From positions 372,001 through 436,000 of the forward strand of contig CP130488.1 of the NCBI GenBank assembly GCA_030522375.1: 64,000 bases of DNA, written 5' to 3'. The position numbers and the translations under genes were made by a program. Position 1 is the first letter of the stretch. Each line of letters begins with the position of its first letter. This DNA comes from Methanosuratincola petrocarbonis. GTDB taxonomy: Archaea; Thermoproteota; Methanomethylicia; Methanomethylicales; Methanomethylicaceae. Below the pieces are notes generated by a model that made no database searches, was not told the origin of the DNA, and was given only the letters and a program-made list of their open reading frames with translations. Positions 51,632 through 60,650 of this stretch are shown here, piece after piece.

Positions 51632-52174
51632 ATGGTGCAGATAGGCGTAGCCACAACATACGACCCGGTGCCTCATGAGGTAGAGGAAAAGGCGAGGATC
51701 CTCGGGAAGGCGATAGCGAGGAGGGGTCACGTGCTAATCACAGGAGGGGATGGCGGGCTGATGAGAATAGTCTCCGAGGTCGCATTCAAGGAAGGGGGTA
51801 CGACTGTGGGGATCATGGCTATAGAGATGGAGGGGATCGCCGGATCCCACCCTTGGCATAACCCATACAACAGGGTGGTGATACGATCGGGGCAATCCTT
51901 CACTTCTAGGAGCTCCATGGTTGTAAGGAGTAGCGACGCGCTCATCCTCGTGGCGGGAGGGGTCGGTTCCCTCACCGAGGTGGCGATGGCTTACAATATG
52001 AAGAAGCCGGTCGTGGTCCTGAGGGGCACAGGTATGATGGCGGACCGTCTTATCGAACTCTTCCCAGACGGGTTCCTCGATCACCGGAAAATGGTGCGCT
52101 TACGCTTCGAGGAAGACCCGGAGAAGGCGGTCGATCTCGCGGCTGAGCTTGCTCGGCTGGATGCGCAACAGTGA
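51632..52174 (+). CDS. LOG/TIGR00725-like Rossmann-fold nucleotide-binding protein
   Basis: The 180-residue protein has the Rossmann motif ITGGDGGLM and a second phosphate motif VAGGVGSLTEVAMAYNM. This is a variant of the GGxxGxM and PGGxGTxxE signatures of LOG proteins (cytokinin-activating nucleoside 5'-monophosphate phosphoribohydrolases). The proline of the second motif is replaced by alanine and the threonine by serine. Archaeal members are uncharacterised; nucleotide hydrolysis is plausible. It converges with trxB, leaving 5 bases between stops. Confidence 0.8.
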   Translation: MVQIGVATTYDPVPHEVEEKARILGKAIARRGHVLITGGDGGLMRIVSEVAFKEGGTTVGIMAIEMEGIAGSHPWHNPYNRVVIRSGQSFTSRSSMVVRSSDALILVAGGVGSLTEVAMAYNMKKPVVVLRGTGMMADRLIELFPDGFLDHRKMVRLRFEEDPEKAVDLAAELARLDAQQ

Positions 52175-52179
52175 AATCA

Positions 52180-53112
52180 TCAGTCTTTCTTCTCTGAGAT
52201 GTAATCGAAAGCCGCGAGCGCAGCGACAGCGCCCTGCCCTGCCGAAATTATGGCTTGACCATAAGGGAGATCCGTTATCTCACCTGCGGCGAATATCCCC
52301 TCACAGCTCGTCCGCTGAAGCCTGTCTACGATTACCTGACCATGCTGGTTAGTCTGGACGAGCCCTTTCAAATAATCGACCTTGACTTCCTTCCCTATTT
52401 CGATGAAGACCTTCTGGACAGGCAACTCAAAGAGTCGCCGGTTTTCCAAGCTCTCCAGCAGCAGGCTCTCTACCCTGTCCTTCCCCCTGATCTCCCTGAC
52501 CGCCACATTGGTCATCACCTCCATGTTGGCGTGCCCCTTCACCCTGTTGACCAAGATGCCGTCTGCCCTGAACTCCCGCCTGCGGTGGATCAGATACACT
52601 TTTGCCGCATACCTTGCCAGGAGGTCTGCGCTCTGGAAAGCCGCGTTACCGCCTCCCACCACCGCCACCGTCTTGTTCTTGGTTAGCGGGGCGTCGCACG
52701 TAGCGCAGACGTACACTCCCCTCCCAAAGAACTCCTCTTCCCCTGGCACATTCAATTTCTTGTGCGACCCCCCTCCCGTGGCTATTACGCTCCTGCACAA
52801 GAACTCGTGCCCTTCCTCGCAGATTGCCCTGAACATCTTGCCTTCAATGCGCACCTCCCTGACCGCGTCCTCGACGATCTCGACGCCAAGCTCCTTCAGC
52901 TGCTGCTCGAAGTACTCGGCCAGCCTCATGCCAGACCTCTCCACGAACCCCGGGTAATTCTCGATGTTGCTAGTTAGGAGGACTTGCCCTCCGATGTCCT
53001 TGCTGATCAACACTGTGCTGAGGAGCTTCCTCTTGGCATAGATGGCGGCGCTAACCCCCGCCGGTCCGCCCCCAATTATGACCACGTCGTAAGTTTCCAA
53101 TATGCTTCCCAC
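52180..53112 (-). CDS. trxB: Thioredoxin reductase
   Basis: The 310-residue flavoprotein has an N-terminal FAD motif GGGPAGVSAAIYAKRK, the redox pair CATC at the start of the NADPH domain, VVGGGNAAFQSADLL, and the C-terminal FAD motif GIFAAGEITDLPYGQAI. It transfers electrons from NADPH to a thioredoxin-type protein. Several thioredoxin-fold candidates lie downstream at 57-62 kb. It is head-to-head with the Rieske protein gene. Confidence 0.93.
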   Translation of the reverse strand: MGSILETYDVVIIGGGPAGVSAAIYAKRKLLSTVLISKDIGGQVLLTSNIENYPGFVERSGMRLAEYFEQQLKELGVEIVEDAVREVRIEGKMFRAICEEGHEFLCRSVIATGGGSHKKLNVPGEEEFFGRGVYVCATCDAPLTKNKTVAVVGGGNAAFQSADLLARYAAKVYLIHRRREFRADGILVNRVKGHANMEVMTNVAVREIRGKDRVESLLLESLENRRLFELPVQKVFIEIGKEVKVDYLKGLVQTNQHGQVIVDRLQRTSCEGIFAAGEITDLPYGQAIISAGQGAVAALAAFDYISEKKD

Positions 53113-53166
53113 CTTTTGGTTTTATCTCACAGCTCAATTTATTAATGTTCTCCACAAAGATATGTA

Positions 53167-53508
53167 GTGATGGATATGGCGCTTTATAGGGTCGCAAACC
53201 TCTCAGAGGTACCTCCGAACTCAATGAGACCCTTCACAGTGTCCGGAAGGGAAATACTTGTGGCCAACCTTAACGGGAATCTCTATGCAATGGACAACAG
53301 GTGCTCGCACAGGAAGGGGGATCTTTCAAAGGGTGCCCTCAGCGGCACCACAGTGACCTGCCCCGTTCACGGTTCAAAGTTCGACCTGACTTCTGGAAAA
53401 GCCATATCCGGTCCGAAGTTAGGACCTATCAAACTGAAGACCTCCGACCTGAACTCCTATAAAGTGAAAGTCGAGGAAGGCTCAATAATGGTAGAGCTGC
53501 CGGAATGA
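53167..53508 (+). CDS. Rieske-type 2Fe-2S ferredoxin
   Basis: The protein of about 113 residues has the Rieske ligands CSH in NRCSHRKGDLS and CPVH in TCPVHGSKFDLTSGKA. The soluble form resembles Rieske ferredoxins such as NirD-like or dioxygenase ferredoxins. GTG 53167, ATG 53170 and ATG 53176 are all possible starts. It lies 21 bases before the dihydrolipoamide dehydrogenase-like gene and is probably in the same operon, suggesting that the flavoprotein may reduce it. Confidence 0.9.
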   Translation: MMDMALYRVANLSEVPPNSMRPFTVSGREILVANLNGNLYAMDNRCSHRKGDLSKGALSGTTVTCPVHGSKFDLTSGKAISGPKLGPIKLKTSDLNSYKVKVEEGSIMVELPE

Positions 53509-53529
53509 TGGCTTCCGAAGGCGACTAAT

Positions 53530-54918
53530 TTGAGGCATTTTGACCTAATTGTGATAGGCAGCGGCTCTGGACTCGATGTGGCGGTAGCCGCAGCCAACAG
53601 GGGCCTCAGGGTTGCAATAGTCGAGAAGGGTCCCTTGGGCGGAACCTGTCTCAACCGCGGGTGCATACCCTCAAAGATGCTAATCCACAGCGCAGACCTG
53701 GTGGAAGAAATAAGGGGCGCTGGCAGATTCGGGATAAAAGTGAAGGGATATGAAGTCGACTACCCTGCTATTGTGGATAGGGTCACTTCCGAGGTTGATT
53801 CTGAGTCCAAGTCCATTGAGAATGCCCTGATGTCCTCTGAAAATCCAGTCCTGTTCAAGGGTTTGGGGAAATTCACGGGACGAAAAGTTATCGAGATAAA
53901 TGGTGAAGAAATAACTGCGGAGAAGATACTCATTGCGGCAGGGACCCGGCCCAAGATCCCTGAAATTGAGGGGCTCCGGGAATCCGGATTCATCACCAGC
54001 GATGAGGCCCTCCGCCTCAGGGAGCAGCCGAAAACCCTTGCAATCATAGGCGGCGGGTACATCGCCGCTGAACTGGCGCATTTCTTCGGGTCCTTGGGCA
54101 CAGAGGTTCATATTATCCACAGGAAAGAGCTTCTGCTTAGCAGCGAGGACGAAGAGGTTGTCCGCGCATTCACTGGCATAGCGTCCAAAAAATACAGGGT
54201 ATACACATCATCCGAGCCCGTCTCAGTTAGGCGTGAGGGCAGCTCATTTGAGATAGCAGTCAAGGATCTGAGGACTTCATCGATCGTGACTGTAAGATCA
54301 GATCAGCTCCTAGTCGCTGCTGGGAGGTCTCCGAACTCTGATCTCCTCGACTTGGGAAAAACCGGGGTCCAAGTCGACCCGAGAGGGTACATAAAAGTTA
54401 ACGAATACCTCGAGACCAGTGTGCCAGGCATATATGCGCTCGGCGACATAATCGGCAGGTACCAATTCAAACATGCAGCCAACCTCGAGGCAGAGTATGC
54501 CCTCCAAAACATACTGTCCCCCGAGGAGAAGGTCCCAGTCGATTACACAGCAATGCCTCATGCCATATTCACATCCCCGCAAATAGCCTCTGTCGGCAGC
54601 ACTGAGCAGGAGCTCCGATCCAAGGGCATCGAGTACATTGCCGCCAAGTGGAGGTACTTAGACTCTGGGATGGGAAAAGCCATTGAAGACCATGATGGGT
54701 TCGTGAAGTTCCTCTATGATAAGAAGACCCTCAAGATACTTGGATGCCACATAATGGGCACAGACGCCGCGACCCTGATACACGAGGTCATTGTAGCGAT
54801 GAAGAGCGGACAGGGGAATGCCTTCAGTATAATAGATGCAGTCCACATACACCCTGCCCTCTCAGAAGTCATACAGAGGGCTGCTTCGAATATTCACATC
54901 CATGACCATGAGCATTAA
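53530..54918 (+). CDS. Dihydrolipoamide dehydrogenase-like FAD disulfide reductase
   Basis: The 462-residue class I pyridine-nucleotide disulfide oxidoreductase has GSGSGLDVAVAAANRG for FAD and the redox-active pair in GGTCLNRGCIPSKM. The NAD motif is AIIGGGYIAAELAHFFG, and the C-terminal dimer domain carries HIHPALSEVIQRA with the catalytic histidine. It would oxidise dihydrolipoamide or another dithiol. No 2-oxoacid dehydrogenase complex is nearby, and the ferredoxin-linked KorAB fills that role, so the partner may be different. The start TTG 53530 matches family N-termini. Confidence 0.9.
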   Translation: MRHFDLIVIGSGSGLDVAVAAANRGLRVAIVEKGPLGGTCLNRGCIPSKMLIHSADLVEEIRGAGRFGIKVKGYEVDYPAIVDRVTSEVDSESKSIENALMSSENPVLFKGLGKFTGRKVIEINGEEITAEKILIAAGTRPKIPEIEGLRESGFITSDEALRLREQPKTLAIIGGGYIAAELAHFFGSLGTEVHIIHRKELLLSSEDEEVVRAFTGIASKKYRVYTSSEPVSVRREGSSFEIAVKDLRTSSIVTVRSDQLLVAAGRSPNSDLLDLGKTGVQVDPRGYIKVNEYLETSVPGIYALGDIIGRYQFKHAANLEAEYALQNILSPEEKVPVDYTAMPHAIFTSPQIASVGSTEQELRSKGIEYIAAKWRYLDSGMGKAIEDHDGFVKFLYDKKTLKILGCHIMGTDAATLIHEVIVAMKSGQGNAFSIIDAVHIHPALSEVIQRAASNIHIHDHEH

Positions 54919-54971
54919 AATTTTCAGAGAAAATCCAGCACCCCTTCGGGAATGAGGGATCTCACGTCAGT

Positions 54972-55718
54972 TCAGGTCATTTTCTTGAACGCATAGGTGC
55001 CGACCGCCACAAGCACCGCAACGTAGACCGCGGCCACACCGAGGTCAAGTGCCATCGGAAAGCTGCTCTGCCCCAGAAGGGCCCCCCTCATACCATCGAC
55101 TATGTACGTGAGCGGATTGGCATAGGTTATCCAGCTGAGCCACCCCGGCAGGTTATCTATAGGGTAGAGCGCACCGCTGAGGAAGAAGAGCGGCAGGATC
55201 ACGAATGACTGGACCAGACCAAAGCCCTCAAAGCTGGTCATCTGGGAGCCGATCGCAAGGCCGAGGCTAGTCGTCCCCATCGCGAGGAGCAGCACAAAGA
55301 GGATTACCACCCCCAATGAATAGGCGGTGTAGTTTATTCCGAACAGGGGCCCGAAGAGGATGATTATTCCGCTCTGAATCAAACCGTCCGTGCATCCCCC
55401 CAGCATCTTGCCCACGAATATCGAAGTCCTTCTTAGCGGCGAGACTAAGACCTCCTTGAAGAAGTCGATTTTCTTGTCCCAGACCACGTAGAGCCCGAAG
55501 AATATTGTCGTGAATAGGACCACAAGCATCAAGACGCCTGGGAATATGAATGCCTGGTATCCCGCCCCGCCGATGGATATGGATGCGCCAAGACCTCCGC
55601 CGAATGCCACCAACCAGATCAGCGGGTTTACTGTCGAGGAGATGAGGCGGGACTTCTCCCTGAGGAAAACCTTCACCTCGCGGTACCAGAGAGCATAGAT
55701 CCCCCAAAGATCACTCAT
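54972..55718 (-). CDS. ABC-2 type transporter permease
   Basis: The protein of about 248 residues has six membrane helices of the ABC-2 (DrrB/NodJ) family: WYREVKVFLREKSRLISSTVNPLIWL at the N-terminus and the motif PLFFLSGALYPIDNLPGWLSWITYANPLTYIVDGMRG near the end. ATG 55718 overlaps the ATPase stop (4 bases), which fits translational coupling; the longer frame upstream runs inside the ATPase gene. It exports an unknown substrate such as a drug or lipid. Confidence 0.9.
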   Translation of the reverse strand: MSDLWGIYALWYREVKVFLREKSRLISSTVNPLIWLVAFGGGLGASISIGGAGYQAFIFPGVLMLVVLFTTIFFGLYVVWDKKIDFFKEVLVSPLRRTSIFVGKMLGGCTDGLIQSGIIILFGPLFGINYTAYSLGVVILFVLLLAMGTTSLGLAIGSQMTSFEGFGLVQSFVILPLFFLSGALYPIDNLPGWLSWITYANPLTYIVDGMRGALLGQSSFPMALDLGVAAVYVAVLVAVGTYAFKKMT

Positions 55719-56689
55719 GTGGAACCAGCCCTCGCGTACACCTCTGCCCACTCCTCCGCCGATTCTTCCCTTATCTCCTTCCCGGTTATTTGCAGGAAGA
55801 CGTCGTTCAGCGTCGGCTCCCTGAGCTCCACAAAAGAGACGTTCCCCAGGTTGCACAGGATCTCCTGTATGTGCGCGCCAGCCTCGCTCAGGATTATCGT
55901 CACAGTCCCATCCTTCGCCTCTGCCTTCGTCACATATGGCAGCCGCCTTATGTATTCGAGATTAGGGCTCTCGACCCTTGCCCTTATCATGCTCTTCCCC
56001 ACCTTCATTTTCAGCATCGACGGGGGATCAAGCGCTTTTATCTCCCCATGGTCTATTATCGCCACACGGTCGCAGAGGGAGTCCGCCTCCTCCATATAGT
56101 GCGTTGTGATGATGATCGTCACGCCTTGCTCTTTGGAGAGCCTTCTTATGTAGTCCCAGATGTGCTGCCTCGTTTGCGGATCCAGTCCGAGGGTAGGCTC
56201 GTCCAGGAATAGGATCTTGGGCATGTGGAGCAGCCCCCTTGCAAGCTCAAGCCTCCTCCTCATTCCGCCTGAGTATGTCTTGACAAGATCATTCCCCCTG
56301 TCTGTGAGGTCGACAAGTTCCAGGACCTCCTCTATCCTCTTCCTCCTCTCTTCCTTGGGCACCCCATACATTAAGGCATGCAGGTACAGGTTCTCCCTCC
56401 CAGTCAGGATCTCGTCCGAGCTGGGGGTCTGGAATACCATGCCTATGGACGCCCGTACCTTTCCGGGCTCACTCCTGATGTCATAGCCATTGACTTTTGC
56501 AGTGCCTTCCGTCGGCGGGATCAGGGTAGCAAGCATGGATAGCAGCGTGGTCTTACCGGCCCCGTTAGGTCCAAGGAGGCCAAAGATCTCGCCCTCCTCG
56601 ATGGAGAGATCTATGTGATTTACGGCGATTGTGTTCTTGTACCTCTTGGTTATCCCGAACGTCTGGATCATCATAGCCAATCCTGTCAT
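55715..56689 (-). CDS. ABC transporter ATPase (DrrA-like)
   Basis: The 324-residue ATPase has Walker A GPNGAGKTTL, signature YSGGMRRRLELARGLL, Walker B ILFLDEPTLGLD and H-loop ITTHYMEEADSL. The C-terminal domain of about 90 residues is typical of daunorubicin-type exporters. It forms an operon with the permease downstream. The start is 56689 or the later ATG 56671 (MIQTFGITKRYKN). Confidence 0.92.
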   Translation of the reverse strand: MTGLAMMIQTFGITKRYKNTIAVNHIDLSIEEGEIFGLLGPNGAGKTTLLSMLATLIPPTEGTAKVNGYDIRSEPGKVRASIGMVFQTPSSDEILTGRENLYLHALMYGVPKEERRKRIEEVLELVDLTDRGNDLVKTYSGGMRRRLELARGLLHMPKILFLDEPTLGLDPQTRQHIWDYIRRLSKEQGVTIIITTHYMEEADSLCDRVAIIDHGEIKALDPPSMLKMKVGKSMIRARVESPNLEYIRRLPYVTKAEAKDGTVTIILSEAGAHIQEILCNLGNVSFVELREPTLNDVFLQITGKEIREESAEEWAEVYARAGST

Positions 56690-56820
56690 TTACGATATCC
56701 CATTTGAGTTTGAACGCAGACCTTCTTTAACCTCTTTATGTAATGCCGACAGATCATAAATTGTTTTTCGTCCTGCTTTATTGGTCACTTCTTGTCAGCC
56801 TAGTGCTCTGCTTCCGATTA

Positions 56821-56849
56821 ATATCTGAATTTGTAGATATGTTTATATC
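56821..56849. promoter_or_regulatory. TATA box inside a repeated palindrome (ArsR-type operator candidate)
   Basis: ATATC-N10-GATAT-N4-ATATC: two overlapping inverted repeats share the middle GATAT. The right pair (56836-56849) contains the likely TATA element gtttatatc, about 25-30 bases before the arsR-like ATG. Repressor binding there would block transcription, as ArsR proteins do. Confidence 0.45.
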
Positions 56850-56872
56850 GTTTGTCCAAATGAGATGTTATC

Positions 56873-57211
56873 ATGGATCTTCAAAATGACCGTATCAATG
56901 AGTTGAGGGCGAGCGTACTCAAGGCGCTGTGCGATCCTGTGAGACTTAAGATAATCTATGCCCTCAGAGATGGGGAGCGGTGCGTGTGCGAACTGATCCC
57001 TTTGTTGAGGAGATCCCAGTCCACCATATCAAAGGACTTGGACATGCTTTACAGGTCGGGCATATTGGGAAGGCGGGCTGAGGGCAAGAAGACCATATAC
57101 TGGGTATCCAGCGAAGGCGTCTTCAGGATACTCGAAGAGGTCGACAGGATATCCATGAAATCGATATCGGATCTCGCAAAGACTTTTTCGCAGTCTGAAA
57201 AGGCTCTGTGA
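56873..57211 (+). CDS. ArsR/SmtB-family regulator
   Basis: The winged helix of ArsR proteins is clear: VLKALCDPVRLKIIYALRDGERCVCELIPLLRRSQSTISKDLDMLYRSGIL, followed by a wing KKTIYWV. The CVCEL segment in helix 3 corresponds to the As/metal-binding cysteines of ArsR, so it may sense arsenite or another thiol-reactive metal. At 112 residues the size is standard. It is followed by two thioredoxin-fold genes on the same strand, which have their own TATA box. It is divergent from the ABC exporter, so either set may be its target. Confidence 0.9.
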   Translation: MDLQNDRINELRASVLKALCDPVRLKIIYALRDGERCVCELIPLLRRSQSTISKDLDMLYRSGILGRRAEGKKTIYWVSSEGVFRILEEVDRISMKSISDLAKTFSQSEKAL

Positions 57212-57244
57212 TTGTCGCATTAACTCGATCACGCGGTCAGAAAA

Positions 57245-57252
57245 TTATATAT
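57245..57252 (+). promoter_or_regulatory. TATA box for the thioredoxin-fold pair
   Basis: ttatatat is centred 26-27 bases before ATG 57275, the spacing expected for a leaderless transcript starting at that codon. Confidence 0.5.
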
Positions 57253-57274
57253 TTACCAATTCAAAAAGCTGAAT

Positions 57275-57547
57275 ATGAGGTCTTCGAGGATGGTGAAAGT
57301 TGAGTTTTTCACGGCAGAGCCTCCTTGCGCAGGCTGTGTGGAGCTCCTCAGGCTGGCTGATGAGCTTGCCGAGAAATACGGGGATCGCGTTGAGGTCATC
57401 AAGCACGTTGGGCCGTGCAAGGAATTTGATGAATACGGGCTTACAGTTGTTCCGGCGGTGGTCTTTGAAGGGGGGCGGATCATGCTGATGGGGGTATGCC
57501 CGGATATGGAAACATTGATCGCTTCCCTTAAAGAAATGGGGGTGTAG
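57275..57547 (+). CDS. Thioredoxin-like protein with CAGC motif
   Basis: This small thioredoxin-fold protein of about 90 residues has the redox pair in PPCAGCVELLRLADELAEKYG, the cis-proline region LTVVPAVVFEGG, and a further GVCPD cysteine. Such minimal proteins (glutaredoxin-like thioredoxins) are common in methanogens and other anaerobes. It overlaps the next gene by one base. ATG 57290 is an alternative start, but the TATA spacing favours 57275. Confidence 0.85.
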   Translation: MRSSRMVKVEFFTAEPPCAGCVELLRLADELAEKYGDRVEVIKHVGPCKEFDEYGLTVVPAVVFEGGRIMLMGVCPDMETLIASLKEMGV

Positions 57548-57810
57548 TGGTGGCACTTAAGATCGAGGTATTCGCGTCCCAGCCGCCCTGCTCAGGGGGC
57601 AGGCTTGTCCTCAAGCTGATGGAAGAGATCAAGCAGGAGTACGGAGACAAGATCGATGTCGAGATCCACAAGGGGGTCACTGAGAAGGCCAAGGAATACG
57701 GTCTCAAGGTAAGTCCTGCTATCGTGATAGACAGGGACATACGAATAATAGGCGTCTGCCCCACAAAAAACACCCTGAAGAACGCAATCAGGGAAGCCGG
57801 CGTACTTTAG
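57547..57810 (+). CDS. Thioredoxin-like protein with CSGG in place of CxxC
   Basis: The 87-residue protein is similar to its upstream neighbour in length, strand order and the GVCP motif. The active-site position reads PPCSGGRLVLKLMEEIKQ, so the second cysteine is lost. LKVSPAIVIDRD is the cis-proline region. It may act as a monothiol or metal-binding partner. The pair is probably a tandem duplication. Confidence 0.75.
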   Translation: MVALKIEVFASQPPCSGGRLVLKLMEEIKQEYGDKIDVEIHKGVTEKAKEYGLKVSPAIVIDRDIRIIGVCPTKNTLKNAIREAGVL

Positions 57811-57929
57811 CCGTCTTCCAACCTTTTTTCATGAGTTCTGAATTTGCAGATGCCGCTCGCCCCCTAGTCGAGCGGGCTCACTTTTTTAAACCCCCTGATC
57901 ATATCCCTTTACAAGTCCGGGTGTAACTT

Positions 57930-59192
57930 ATGAGCTCATCAGAGATCTTCGAGAGGGCCTCCGAGAGCCGCCTCCTCAAGGATCCTTATGTGGAAAAAGT
58001 CTGGAGATTGATTGGGGATGCGGGCCTTTTCAGGAAGTCTCCTGACTTCTTGCTCTCCTTGAGGAGAGATATGCTGAGGGAATCCCTTGACTTTTTCAAG
58101 AGGCACAGCACATATTACTCGCAGCTCTTCGAGAGGCTAGGCATCGATCCTAAGAGCGCAGATTTTCCGGATCTGGCTAAGCTCGCTATCCCCTCTGATA
58201 TGCTGAGGGGGGAAGGTCACAGGCAGTTTCTCATAGAGGATGTTGAGCAGGGCGGTGAGTACTTCACCTCTAGCGGCACGACAGGGAAGGATCCGGTCAA
58301 AATCTACCGCAGCCCGCTCGACCTCGCAATAATGATCAAGGCCAATACCTACCTCTTCGAACATCTTTACGGTAGCAAGCTGGAAGAGGGAAAGGGGATC
58401 GCCCTCTTCTTGGCTGCCCCTGAGCTGAGGCATAAGCTTAGCTTCGTTGCATTTGTGCAACTGACTCTTGAGTACAAGAACATCGAGTTGCTTTACGGCA
58501 TGGACTTGATTCAGGGAGAGGCTTCGGGGACGCAGTGGCAGAAGTTGGTGCCAAACAAGGAACGCATATTGAAATTCATGAAGAGCAGGGCAGAGCCCAA
58601 GCTCCTCTTCACAGCCCCAGCCGGGATCTACTTGCTTTCGCAGAATTTTGAAAAGATGAATATCCTCAAGCGAATAGTCTACAAGCTTGTCACCGGCACC
58701 CCTCCAATAGAGCTTGGTAGAGGGGGGGTCATAGTCACAGGGGGCGGATCGAAGGGTTATACCCTGCCGCCTTACGAGGATATCGTATCACTATCGAGGA
58801 AATACTTCACTGCTAAGGATCCCTCAGGGGCCGAAATCCCTGTGCCTTTTATGGATGTATTAGGGATGACGGAGACCCTCACAGCGCTAATCGATCGGCA
58901 TGGATCCCTGAACAAAATACCACACCCACTCTCTCATGTGTTCCTCCTAGATCCCAAGACATACAACGTGATTGAGGAAGATGGCAAGGAGGGCATACTC
59001 GGCATATTCAATCCATTTGTCACTTCTTGGCTGGAGACCTTCTATCCTGGTGATCTGATGTCTTCGATGCCCTCGACGAGCTACTACGGAAGGGAGTTCA
59101 AGTACATACGCCGCTTCACCGTGGAAGAGGGCTGGGACCTCCAGCGTGCCTGCGGCGGCACCATGGAAGAGATGATGACGACAAAGGGATAG
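57930..59192 (+). CDS. LuxE-like acyl-protein synthetase
   Basis: The 420-residue ANL-superfamily adenylating enzyme has FTSSGTTGKDPVKIYRS (residues 112-127) and a core resembling LuxE. Cys408, 12 residues from the end in QRACGGTMEE, is placed like the acyl-accepting cysteine near the C-terminus of Vibrio LuxE. LuxE activates a carboxylic acid as acyl-AMP, holds it as a thioester and passes it to LuxC. The LuxC-like gene starts 10 bases later. The native acid is unknown; archaea lack typical fatty-acid synthesis. Confidence 0.83.
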   Translation: MSSSEIFERASESRLLKDPYVEKVWRLIGDAGLFRKSPDFLLSLRRDMLRESLDFFKRHSTYYSQLFERLGIDPKSADFPDLAKLAIPSDMLRGEGHRQFLIEDVEQGGEYFTSSGTTGKDPVKIYRSPLDLAIMIKANTYLFEHLYGSKLEEGKGIALFLAAPELRHKLSFVAFVQLTLEYKNIELLYGMDLIQGEASGTQWQKLVPNKERILKFMKSRAEPKLLFTAPAGIYLLSQNFEKMNILKRIVYKLVTGTPPIELGRGGVIVTGGGSKGYTLPPYEDIVSLSRKYFTAKDPSGAEIPVPFMDVLGMTETLTALIDRHGSLNKIPHPLSHVFLLDPKTYNVIEEDGKEGILGIFNPFVTSWLETFYPGDLMSSMPSTSYYGREFKYIRRFTVEEGWDLQRACGGTMEEMMTTKG

Positions 59193-59202
59193 TGGATCGC
59201 TC

Positions 59203-60645
59203 ATGGTCCTTACCCCGTTCTCCAATCGGGCATACGCGTGCGTAGAGAAGAAGGTTGGCAACCAACTAGTTGCAGAGATAAGCGAGGACGGGCTCTCCGA
59301 CCTGTTTTCCAAGGCAAGGGAGGTGCAGAACCGCCTCTGCTCTATGCCTTTGGAGGAGCGGCTGATCGTGATCGATAAGATTGGCAGGGCTTGGGCGGAA
59401 AAGCACCGAAGAGGGGAACTGGAGGGATTGAAGAACGAGCTCTCCAACTCAGCGGGGTACAGCCCCGGGATGATCGACCTGGAATTTTCACTCGTGCCTT
59501 CTGCCATCAATGCCCTCAGCATAAAGCAGAACCTGAAGGCATCTTTCCAGCCCGGCATCTCTTGCCTCGAGAAGTTTACAAAGGTCGGTAATGATGAGTA
59601 CTGCTGGTTCAGGCCGCGCGGGCCAGTCTTCATTATAAGCTCTGGCAACTCGCTAATACCGCCGCTGATACCCACGACGATATCGCTCGCGACCGGCAAC
59701 ATGACTCTGCTCAGGCCATCTCTCGCAAACTTCTCAGGCGTGAAGGCGGTATATTCGCTGCTCGAGGAAATGGACGGGGATGTGGCTGAGTTGATGCGGG
59801 AGGCTCTGACGATAAGCTACTTCTCCCACGACAGCCCCTCGCTTGAATACCTGCTGAGCAAGTCGCAGGTGGGTGTTATTAACTTCTGGGGAGGAGAGCC
59901 GGCTAGGACAGAGATCAGCAGGCGCGTCTCGTCTAACCCGAATCACCCTGCCTTAATCATAAACGGGCCGCTTACGGGTTATGCTATCGTGGACGCCGCG
60001 GGTGCGGACGACTCTGCGGCTTTGGGGCTAGCCAGGAACATCTTGCTCTACGACCAACAGCTGTGCAGCTCCCCGACAGAAGGGGTCTTCGTAGGTGACT
60101 GGGGGGAGGCTGTTGAATTTGTCACCCGCGTAGGAAAAAGGCTCGACGAGCTGACTGAGACATTGCCGCCCAAACCGACCGAGTCCTACGCGTATATAAC
60201 CGAGGCTGTGCGCCGATCTCTCCAGTTCAAGGGCTCAATGGTCTTCAAGTCGGCGTCTTCCCCCTCTTGGACTGTTGCCCTCTCTAAGTCAAGGAGCGTC
60301 CTGGACGACGCAATTCAGGCATTCCCAGAGTTCGGGCTGCATGCTAGGCGCAGGTTCATAGAGATTATCGTCGTCGAGAAGTACGAAGACGCTCTCGAGA
60401 TGATTGAGAACCTTCCAAAAAGGAAGTCCTTCAGGGGGATTGACGGGGTACAGTCGGTCGGGCTCAGTGTATCGGACGATGTGAGGGAGCGCCTCTGCAA
60501 GGATCTGGCAGAGCGAGGGATCTTCAGGATACTGCCCCTTGAGGACATGTACATGCGCAGCGCGCTCGAGCCTTACGACGGCATGAACCTAGCCCAAGCA
60601 TTCACCTATGCAGTTTACAGGCGGGATAGGCCGTTGGCTGAATAG
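59203..60645 (+). CDS. LuxC-like acyl reductase
   Basis: The 480-residue protein is an aldehyde-dehydrogenase-fold acyl-CoA/acyl-protein reductase. It has RPRGPVFIISSGNSLIPPLIP (nucleotide-binding side) and the catalytic cysteine at about residue 288 in YDQQLCSSPTEGVF, nearly the same position as Cys286 of Vibrio harveyi LuxC. It should reduce the acyl group supplied by the LuxE-like protein to an aldehyde with NADPH. No luciferase genes are present. An SDR gene follows within 5 bases. Confidence 0.86.
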   Translation: MVLTPFSNRAYACVEKKVGNQLVAEISEDGLSDLFSKAREVQNRLCSMPLEERLIVIDKIGRAWAEKHRRGELEGLKNELSNSAGYSPGMIDLEFSLVPSAINALSIKQNLKASFQPGISCLEKFTKVGNDEYCWFRPRGPVFIISSGNSLIPPLIPTTISLATGNMTLLRPSLANFSGVKAVYSLLEEMDGDVAELMREALTISYFSHDSPSLEYLLSKSQVGVINFWGGEPARTEISRRVSSNPNHPALIINGPLTGYAIVDAAGADDSAALGLARNILLYDQQLCSSPTEGVFVGDWGEAVEFVTRVGKRLDELTETLPPKPTESYAYITEAVRRSLQFKGSMVFKSASSPSWTVALSKSRSVLDDAIQAFPEFGLHARRRFIEIIVVEKYEDALEMIENLPKRKSFRGIDGVQSVGLSVSDDVRERLCKDLAERGIFRILPLEDMYMRSALEPYDGMNLAQAFTYAVYRRDRPLAE

Positions 60646-60650
60646 CGCAG

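Noticed and set aside
57930..60645. A bioluminescence operon
   Set aside because: LuxC- and LuxE-like genes are present but no luciferase (luxA, luxB) or luxD-like gene is found, so the acid reductase function must be different.
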